The notes beneath the pieces were generated by a model that was not told where the DNA came from, made no database searches, and worked only from the letters and a program-made list of their open reading frames with translations. From Desulfurellales bacterium (GTDB lineage: Bacteria > Campylobacterota_A > Desulfurellia > Desulfurellales > Hippeaceae): a DNA stretch of 7,824 bases. Shown here piece after piece: positions 1 to 6,070 of the stretch; position 1 is the first letter of the stretch; each line of letters begins with the position of its first letter. The DNA lies in NCBI GenBank assembly GCA_027074255.1, contig JALTDI010000153.1:1-7824 (forward strand), in the 5' to 3' direction. Position numbers and translations under genes: made by a program.

Positions 1-650
1 CCCATATACCGTTTGTAAAATCAAAAATACCTGTTATCAAATCAACAATCATAGGTGTGGTACCGGCGTATTCTCATGAGCTTTTGGGATACTTTGACCT
101 TTTTTTAAAAAATATATCTCAACTTGAACTTATAAACACATTAATCTTTTCCGTTTCCATTCTCAGTCTTGTGGGCGCTTTTTTCGGTTTTGCACACGGT
201 GTCTATAAAAAGAAAAAGAATATTTTCAAGACCGTCTTTTCTCTGATGGCTATGCTTATTTTAACGAGTATAGTTATTTCCGTGATGATTGCGGCTAAAA
301 TAGTGCTGCCGCTTCTGCTTCCGAAGGTTGCTAATATGATCTATGTTGAGTTTTTCCCCCTTTTTGTCTGGTTTATTGTTATATTATCTATTTTTTATCT
401 GTTAAAAGACAAAGCGATACCGTTTAAATATACGATCCTTGCGTCTTTTGTTACAACCTTGCTTATTTTTATTTTAAAAATCTCTCTTACCGTATATTTC
501 GGATTTTTTACATACAGTAAAATCTACGGTGCGGTAGCTATAATTCCGACAATACTTTTTTGGCTGTTTTTGTTGTGGAACATACTTTTATCCGGTGTTA
601 TTATGCCGAAAGTTATGATGCAGACATCTGGAAAATCTGCAAAAGATTGA
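1..650 (+). CDS. YihY/BrkB-family inner-membrane protein, 5'-truncated by the window edge
   Basis: This is a polytopic membrane protein of the YihY/virulence-factor BrkB family (once misnamed ribonuclease BN), whose biochemical role is not firmly established. The frame is open to the left edge (first whole codon at 3, reading HIPFVKSKIPVIKSTIIGVV), so the GTG at 57 is not the real start and residues are missing. The visible 215 residues hold about five hydrophobic helices; the family normally has about six in 280-300 residues, so roughly one quarter lies upstream. The best family match is the C-terminus: a helix near 430-500, then YSKIYGAVAIIP (the family's 'YsxiYGsxaaxp' stretch) and a Trp-rich last helix. 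The usual GAE-like motif at the end of that helix reads GVIMP here, so the acidic residue is absent. The gene ends 58 bases before the adaptor ATG on the same strand. Family assignment is fairly sure; function is unknown. Confidence 0.87.
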   Translation, partial: HIPFVKSKIPVIKSTIIGVVPAYSHELLGYFDLFLKNISQLELINTLIFSVSILSLVGAFFGFAHGVYKKKKNIFKTVFSLMAMLILTSIVISVMIAAKIVLPLLLPKVANMIYVEFFPLFVWFIVILSIFYLLKDKAIPFKYTILASFVTTLLIFILKISLTVYFGFFTYSKIYGAVAIIPTILFWLFLLWNILLSGVIMPKVMMQTSGKSAKD

Positions 651-672
651 CTTAAAATTTATATTTTTTTAC

Positions 673-701
673 TTGAAAATTATCGTAAATATATGTATTA
701 A
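673..701 (+). promoter_or_regulatory. Possible sigma-70 type promoter for the efflux operon
   Basis: TTGAAA at 673-678 matches the -35 consensus at 5 of 6 positions. After a 17-base spacer, TATTAA at 696-701 matches the -10 consensus at 4 of 6. The -10 ends 7 bases before the ATG at 709, so transcription would begin at or within a base or two of the start codon. The stretch is very AT-rich and chance matches are likely. The main support is the same -10-to-ATG spacing at the better promoter of the AEC gene. Read-through from the upstream gene is also possible. Confidence 0.33.
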
Positions 702-708
702 ATGCACT

Positions 709-1752
709 ATGAATATGAAAAAAATTTTTGCCGCTGCAATAATTCTTTCTTTGTCTTTTGCATTAAACGCCGTTTATGCATACTGTGAAAATTTAAAGTT
801 AGACAGTGTAAAACTTGTAAATAAGCCTGTCTTTATATCGATACCGGCAGAGGTAATTTCAAAAGACAGAGTAAGCATATCCTCAAAGATAACCGGATAC
901 ATAAGGAATTTGAACGTGGATATAGGCGATATGGTAAGAAAAGGTGATATCTTGCTTGTTATAGAAAAAAGTGCAACAGCTCAAAACATAAAGCAAGCGC
1001 AGGCAAATGTTGAAAGAGCAAAAGCTCAATTGGAAAACGCCGAGTTCAATTACAGGAAGTTTTTATCTTTATACAAGCAAAAGGTCATATCAAAAAAAAA
1101 GTTTATGGATATAAAAACCGATTATGAGGCATCAAAAGGAGCTTATGAGCAGGCGCGCGCCGGTTTTAAAATAGCCGAATCCCTGCTTGGATATTCTGTC
1201 GTAAGATCTCCCGTAAACGGTATAATTTCTAAAAAATATGTATATGACGGCGATATGGCTGTTGTTTCACAGCCGCTCTTGGAAATAAACTCTCTCAATC
1301 ATCTGCAGGTGAGGGCTTATGTAAGCTCGGATATCCTATCTAAAATAAATAAAACAAAGAAGATAAATGTTAAAATAAAAGACCGTTTGGTTAATCTTGA
1401 TGTAAAGTATATTTCACTTGTGTCAGACCCTGTGTCGAGGACTTTTGAAATAAAAGCGAATCTGCCTGCAAAAATTGCTGCCAATCCCGGAGAGTTTGCA
1501 TCTTTACTCATTAAGATTAAAACAAGCCCTACGATAATAATAAATAAGAGGGATTTGACAAAACGAGGATATATAGAAGGTGTTTTTAGTGTTGATAAAA
1601 AAGGCAAGGCTCATTTTAGGATAATCAGATTAGGTAAAAGTTATAAAAACGAAGTAGAAGTGCTCTCAGGCTTATATCCGGGCCAAAAGGTTGTTGCAAA
1701 TCCGCCTCTGTATCTGAAAAACGGAATGCAGATAAATAATGAAAAAAAGTGA
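709..1752 (+). CDS. RND efflux pump periplasmic adaptor subunit (HlyD/MFP family)
   Basis: This is the periplasmic adaptor that joins the downstream RND permease to an outer-membrane channel. I start it at ATG 709 (347 residues) because the protein then opens with a clean signal peptide: MNMKK, a hydrophobic core, and an AVYA cleavage site. A longer TTG start at 673 would put 12 extra residues before the signal. ATG 715 is equally possible. Neither has a Shine-Dalgarno sequence. Domains in order: first half of the lipoyl-like barrel, residues about 48-86 (TGYIRNLNVDIGDMVRKGD); a coiled-coil alpha-hairpin, about 88-160; the second barrel half, about 164-195 (VVRSPVNGIISKKYV); then beta-barrel and membrane-proximal domains ending in VEVLSGLYPGQKVV. 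The hairpin tip carries R116, L119, S128 and D134 in the spacing of the TolC-docking motif of such adaptors. The Cys after the signal (VYAYC) is not a proper lipobox, so the protein is probably soluble or peripheral. Substrate unknown. Confidence 0.93.
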   Translation: MNMKKIFAAAIILSLSFALNAVYAYCENLKLDSVKLVNKPVFISIPAEVISKDRVSISSKITGYIRNLNVDIGDMVRKGDILLVIEKSATAQNIKQAQANVERAKAQLENAEFNYRKFLSLYKQKVISKKKFMDIKTDYEASKGAYEQARAGFKIAESLLGYSVVRSPVNGIISKKYVYDGDMAVVSQPLLEINSLNHLQVRAYVSSDILSKINKTKKINVKIKDRLVNLDVKYISLVSDPVSRTFEIKANLPAKIAANPGEFASLLIKIKTSPTIIINKRDLTKRGYIEGVFSVDKKGKAHFRIIRLGKSYKNEVEVLSGLYPGQKVVANPPLYLKNGMQINNEKK

Positions 1753-4700
1753 TAATAAACTAAATATAGCTGGAAAACTCTCAAAAAACTTCATCGAATC
1801 AAAAATAACACTTCTGATAATCTTTATTATATTGGCGATTGGTATTATAGCGGTTTTTATGACCCCGAGGATGTACGATCCTGAGATTGAGGTCCCTGCT
1901 GCCAATATTATTGTTCAAAGGCCGGATACACCAACAGTAGAAATGGAAAAGGAAATTATCAAACCGTTGAGTTCGCTGGTAGGCTCTGTAACGGGAGTGG
2001 ACCACACGTTCAGTTTTGCATCGGATGATTTTGGTGTTGTAACGGTGCAGTTTAAGGTTGGAGAGGATCAGGAAAAAAGCATGATGAAATTGTACAACCA
2101 GATAGAGAGAAATATGAACAGGATGCCCAAAGGAACGCTTCAGCCGATAGTTAATTCCATAGGTGTTGATGACATACCCATAGTTACAATAACATTGTTT
2201 TCGGATAAAATAAGTTATTTTCAGCTAAGGAGCATAGCGTGCAGATTGTTAGACAGTCTAAGAGGCATCCCAAATATAGGCTCGAATTATGTCGTAGGCG
2301 GCGCAAAAAAGGTCTTTTTTGTCCACATAAATCCTGAAAAACTTAATTATTACAGAATAGGGGCGGACAGAATTATTCATTATTTAAAAGCAAGCAATAT
2401 ATTTGTACCAGCAGGAAACCTAATTAAAAACAATAAAAGAACTCAAATAATAGCATCCAATATGCTGAAAACAAAGAGTGACATAGGAAATATAATAATC
2501 GGCGTTAGGAATAAAAAGCCTATCTTTTTAAGAAATGTTGCGGATATAGAAGAAACAAACAATGAAAATAATATCTATTCACTTTTTGCATACGGAAGGG
2601 GCTCCGATAAAAAGAATATAAACAATCAAATCAATGCCGTTACCATTACCATAGCAAAAAAGAGCGGAAGCAATGCCGTTGTAGTAGCAGACAGCGTTAT
2701 AAAAAGGCTTAACGAGCTGAAAGGTAATATGCTGCCGGAAGGCATAGGCATCAAGATAATGAGAAATTACGGTGCAAAGGCGAATAATGCCGTAAACACA
2801 CTGATAGAGCATCTTGCAATATCCATAGTTATAGTCTCGTTTATATTGATTATCTTTTTGGGGTGGAGAGAATCTTTAATAGTTTCATCCACAGTACCGC
2901 TCGTTTTAATGGTTGTTTTATTTGCAGATTTTATAGTAGGCCAAAGCATAAACAGAATCACACTGTTTGCTTTGATTTTATCATTAGGCCTGCTTGTTGA
3001 CAGCGGTATAGTAGTTATAGAAAATATTCACAGGCACTCCTCATTAAGCAAGTCTGCGGCATTTAAGGATATGATTATAGAAGCTACAAATGAAATAGGA
3101 AATCCGACAAATGTTGCTACGGTCGCCGTTATTGTTGCATTTATACCGATGGCTTTTGTGGGGGGCATGATGGGGCCTTTTATGAGGCCTATCCCTATAA
3201 ACGTTCCTGTTGCCATGATTGTTTCCGTGCTGGTATCTTATACCGTTATTCCTTATGTGAGCAGACGTTTTTTACCTATGCACAAAGAGAGCAGGAAAAA
3301 AGCCAAAAGAAATTTTCTTGAAAGTGCCTATAAAAGAACGATGATTCCCATACTTAGATCAAAAACGAAAAGAAGAATACTTTATACACTATCTTTTATT
3401 TTACTGATGATATCTTTGCTGATGCCGGCTTGGCAGTTTATAAGGCCGCAGGGCTTAAACGGGACGTTGAGTCCGTTTGGTGTCGAATTTAAGCTTTTAC
3501 CCGAAAGCAATGTCAACACGTTTTTGGTTGAGGTTAAAATGCCGTTTGATACACCTGCCGAAACGACGCTTGCCGTAGCCCAAAAGGTCGCTATGGTCAT
3601 AGGCAGCAACGATTATGTAAAAGACTATCAAATATATTCGGGCATTTCCGCTCCCTTTGATTTCGGTTCTTTGATGAGGACGTATCTTATGACAAATACT
3701 CCTAATATAGCGCAGATAAGGGTGAATCTTATTAAGAACAACAGGCCTGAGGAAATAGAAATAATAAAAAAGCTGCATAAAGAGCTGGTATCATTAAATA
3801 AAATATATAATAATGCTGAGATAAAAATTTTAAAACAGCCCCCGGGACCTCCAACGAGGTCTCAAATTCTTGCGCAGCTTTACGGACCGGATTATTCAAA
3901 ATTGCAGGCCAGTGCGGAAATTATTAAAAATAAATTTAAAAAAATTTATGATGTAACCAATATAGACAGTTCCGTATATCCGACGTATTATGACTATAAG
4001 GTGCGCATAGACTACAACAAGGCTATGATGTCAGGTATAACGCCATCTAATGTTGCAAGTTTTTTATATTCCTATTACCGAGGGATAATTGTCAAATGGG
4101 TATATGACAAAAATTATACAGAGCCGGTTTATATAATATTGAGACTGAAAAAGAAAGACAGAGCGAATTTAGAGGAACTGCTTAACCTGAGAATTATGAA
4201 CTCAAGAGGGAAATTGGTTCCTTTAAAAAATATAGCTCACATAGAAAGAGAAGTTGAAACGCAGCCGATATATAACAGGGACCAGCACAGGGTAGTTTAT
4301 GTAAGCGCCGATATGCTGGATTTTACACCTGTTTATGGACTTCTCTTTCTTAATAAGGAGTTAAACGGCAAAAAATTGTCTAATGACATAACATTCAAAA
4401 CCTCAAATCTCGGATTCACTCATTCCATACCGAGGGACGCAGCAAATTACGAGATAAGGTGGGGCGGAGATATGAGATTGACGCTCGATGTATTTAGGGA
4501 TTTGGGCATTGCATTTGCCTTTGCCGTGATTTTCATCTATTTTATACTTGTCGGATACTATAAATCATTTATCATACCTTTTATCGTTATGGGAGCAATA
4601 CCGCTGACAATCATAGGAATTTTCCCGGGTCACTGGATTCTGCATCAGCCCTTTACAGCTACATCCATGATAGGAGTGATAGCGCTTGCTGGGATTGTCG

Positions 4701-4972
4701 TTCGGAATTCCCTCCTTCTTATAGATTTTATTTTGGATTATGAAAAAAAAGGTACGGCTTTGAGTATATCCGTGCTTGAAGCCGGAGCCGTTAGATTCAG
4801 ACCTATACTGCTTACGGCACTTGCAATAATTTTCGGCTCTGCAATAATGCTGCAGGATCCTATATTCAACGGCCTCGCTATATCCTTGATATTCGGCACG
4901 CTTCTTTCTACTTTGCTGACATTGATTCTTATCCCATCGCTGTATCTCTCATTCAAAAAAATTATGAAATAG
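1739..4972 (+). CDS. RND-family efflux transporter permease (AcrB-like), proton-driven inner-membrane pump
   Basis: This is a full-length RND permease of 1077 residues (AcrB has about 1049). It overlaps the adaptor gene by 14 bases, so the two are probably translationally coupled; there is no clear Shine-Dalgarno sequence. Topology is classic: TM1 at about 24-42, a large periplasmic loop to about 350, TM2-6 to about 510, TM7 at about 546-565, a second periplasmic loop to about 895, and TM8-12 to the end. Family landmarks are MTPRMYDPEIEVP after TM1, GLLVDSGIVVIENIHRH in TM4, EIGNPTNVATVAVIVAFIPM near 452, IRWGGDMRLTLDVFRDLG before TM8, GIVVRNSLLLIDF in TM10 and RFRPILLTALA in TM11. Proton-relay positions: D421 equals AcrB D407; S422 replaces D408; R989 replaces K940; R1019 and T1026 match R971 and T978. 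The sequence resembles the branch of AcrB-like pumps with GIVVRNS in TM10 rather than CusA-type metal pumps. Substrate cannot be read from the sequence. Confidence 0.96.
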   Translation: MKKSDNKLNIAGKLSKNFIESKITLLIIFIILAIGIIAVFMTPRMYDPEIEVPAANIIVQRPDTPTVEMEKEIIKPLSSLVGSVTGVDHTFSFASDDFGVVTVQFKVGEDQEKSMMKLYNQIERNMNRMPKGTLQPIVNSIGVDDIPIVTITLFSDKISYFQLRSIACRLLDSLRGIPNIGSNYVVGGAKKVFFVHINPEKLNYYRIGADRIIHYLKASNIFVPAGNLIKNNKRTQIIASNMLKTKSDIGNIIIGVRNKKPIFLRNVADIEETNNENNIYSLFAYGRGSDKKNINNQINAVTITIAKKSGSNAVVVADSVIKRLNELKGNMLPEGIGIKIMRNYGAKANNAVNTLIEHLAISIVIVSFILIIFLGWRESLIVSSTVPLVLMVVLFADFIVGQSINRITLFALILSLGLLVDSGIVVIENIHRHSSLSKSAAFKDMIIEATNEIGNPTNVATVAVIVAFIPMAFVGGMMGPFMRPIPINVPVAMIVSVLVSYTVIPYVSRRFLPMHKESRKKAKRNFLESAYKRTMIPILRSKTKRRILYTLSFILLMISLLMPAWQFIRPQGLNGTLSPFGVEFKLLPESNVNTFLVEVKMPFDTPAETTLAVAQKVAMVIGSNDYVKDYQIYSGISAPFDFGSLMRTYLMTNTPNIAQIRVNLIKNNRPEEIEIIKKLHKELVSLNKIYNNAEIKILKQPPGPPTRSQILAQLYGPDYSKLQASAEIIKNKFKKIYDVTNIDSSVYPTYYDYKVRIDYNKAMMSGITPSNVASFLYSYYRGIIVKWVYDKNYTEPVYIILRLKKKDRANLEELLNLRIMNSRGKLVPLKNIAHIEREVETQPIYNRDQHRVVYVSADMLDFTPVYGLLFLNKELNGKKLSNDITFKTSNLGFTHSIPRDAANYEIRWGGDMRLTLDVFRDLGIAFAFAVIFIYFILVGYYKSFIIPFIVMGAIPLTIIGIFPGHWILHQPFTATSMIGVIALAGIVVRNSLLLIDFILDYEKKGTALSISVLEAGAVRFRPILLTALAIIFGSAIMLQDPIFNGLAISLIFGTLLSTLLTLILIPSLYLSFKKIMK

Positions 4973-4985
4973 GCTGTTTTTGTTA

Positions 4986-5011
4986 ATTTAAGCCGTTAAA
5001 TATTCATTTTT
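4986..5011 (+). terminator. Weak candidate terminator after the RND gene
   Basis: ATTTAA (4986-4991) and TTAAAT (4996-5001) form a perfect 6-bp inverted repeat around the loop GCCG. Six bases later comes a T5 run (5007-5011). The stem has no G-C pairs and the T-run does not abut it, so it would be a poor intrinsic terminator. It is listed only because it is the best hairpin in the 124-base gap. Confidence 0.18.
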
Positions 5012-5061
5012 AATCAATCAATATACTAATTTTTAGGTTTGTAAAAAGCCATAAAAACACT

Positions 5062-5089
5062 TTGACATTTTATCATTATCCTTTATTAT
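5062..5089 (+). promoter_or_regulatory. Near-consensus sigma-70 type promoter of the AEC permease gene
   Basis: TTGACA at 5062-5067 is a perfect -35 hexamer. A 16-base spacer follows, then TATTAT at 5084-5089, which matches the -10 consensus at 5 of 6 positions. The -10 ends 7 bases before the only usable ATG, at 5097, so the predicted transcript starts on or next to the start codon and would have no leader. The bases between, and the whole 20 bases before the ATG, are pyrimidine-rich with no Shine-Dalgarno sequence, which agrees with leaderless translation. This promoter also suggests that the AEC gene is a separate unit from the efflux operon. Confidence 0.62.
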
Positions 5090-5096
5090 CTTTGTT

Positions 5097-6005
5097 ATGG
5101 GATATCTCGTTGTATTTAATAAATCCATAGTTCCTATAATAACAATAATAGCCATTGCTTTTTTCTATAATAAAATATACAAACCGGACATAAAAGAGAT
5201 TTCATCTGTTGCTTTGAATGTGTTCGCACCGGTGATGGTTTTTTATTCTGTTTTAAAAAACAGAATAACTATTCATCAGCTTGTCGTACCTTTTGTTTTT
5301 ATGATTGTTTTGACATTTTTTTTAATAATAATTGCACTTGCGGTATCAAAGCTTATGAAACTTGAAGGCAATTCTAAAATCAGCCTTATTTTGTCCTCAT
5401 CAATGATAAATGTCGGAAATTTTGGTTTGCCTTTAATATATTTTGCCTACGGCGATAAGGCCATTGCCTATTCAATGATATATTTTGTTATTTTCAATAT
5501 ACCCCTGATTACGATAGCGATTTATATAACAAGCAGACAGCAGAATGTTTATGATAGTTTAAAAGATATTTTAAAGATGCCGTTATTTTACGCATTTTTT
5601 GCGGCCATAATCTTGTCTGAAATAGGGTTTTCTCTGCCAAGAAGCCTATTAAAAGGTTTTGGATTGATGAATAGCGGGGCTATAGCCTTGCTTGTATTCA
5701 TATTGGGACTGCAACTGTCCAATATTAAAGTAAAAATAGCTTTCCTTCAAATTGTGTTGGCTGCCGTATTTATAAGATTGCTTGTTTCGCCCTTCCTTTC
5801 TTTTTCAATCTTAACAGTTTTGGGAGTCCGGGGGTTGGAAAGGGCTGTTTCCGTTGTTCAAACATCGACGCCGTCCGCATTGCTGCCTTTGATTTATATG
5901 ATAAGATTCGATAGAAAAAGTGACCTCCTTGCCGCTGTAATACTCTCAACAACCATTATATCCGGATTCACGCTGCCTATATTGATTCAACTGCTCTCAC
6001 ATTAG
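5097..6005 (+). CDS. AEC (auxin efflux carrier) family permease
   Basis: This is a 302-residue inner-membrane transporter of the AEC/Mem_trans family, which includes the bacterial MdcF and YfdV type permeases linked to malonate and other small carboxylates. About ten hydrophobic helices fill the chain. The family signature in the first half is INVGNFGLP (residues 104-112). The second-half equivalents are GLQL at about 204-207 and QTSTPSALLPLIY (255-267) with a polar helix break. Length is normal for the family (about 300). ATG 5097 is the first possible start in the frame: an in-frame TAA lies at 5052 and no ATG, GTG or TTG falls between. The next internal Met (47) would delete the first helix. 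There is no Shine-Dalgarno sequence, and the -10 element sits 7 bases upstream. The gene follows the RND gene by 124 bases and converges with the diguanylate cyclase gene 65 bases downstream. Substrate and direction of transport are not evident. Confidence 0.9.
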   Translation: MGYLVVFNKSIVPIITIIAIAFFYNKIYKPDIKEISSVALNVFAPVMVFYSVLKNRITIHQLVVPFVFMIVLTFFLIIIALAVSKLMKLEGNSKISLILSSSMINVGNFGLPLIYFAYGDKAIAYSMIYFVIFNIPLITIAIYITSRQQNVYDSLKDILKMPLFYAFFAAIILSEIGFSLPRSLLKGFGLMNSGAIALLVFILGLQLSNIKVKIAFLQIVLAAVFIRLLVSPFLSFSILTVLGVRGLERAVSVVQTSTPSALLPLIYMIRFDRKSDLLAAVILSTTIISGFTLPILIQLLSH

Positions 6006-6070
6006 CAAAGCGTTATTAGGTTTTTATAAAAAGACAGAGTAGAGCATTTTTAGGCAGCTTGAAACCCATG

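Noticed and set aside
57..59. GTG as the start of the YihY-like gene
   Set aside because: The frame is open to the window edge and the upstream residues continue the same protein, so this is an internal Val codon; a start here would also omit part of the family fold.
784..786. Adaptor as a lipoprotein, using the Cys right after the signal peptide
   Set aside because: The residues before the Cys are V-Y-A-Y; a lipobox needs Gly, Ala or Ser at -1. A standard signal peptidase I site (V-Y-A) fits better.
1317..1607. 96-codon antisense open frame within the adaptor gene, and similar ones within the RND and AEC genes
   Set aside because: They lie wholly opposite well-recognised coding sequence, show no family motifs, and are expected by chance opposite these genes.
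4972..4994. GGCT...AGCC repeat just after the RND stop
   Set aside because: A four-base stem with a 15-base loop is within chance; the T-run lies inside the loop, not after the stem.
6006..6070. TTTTTATAAAAA palindrome (around 6021-6032) as an operator or terminator
   Set aside because: It is an AT-only palindrome with no room for a loop, in a very AT-rich spacer; nothing supports a binding site.
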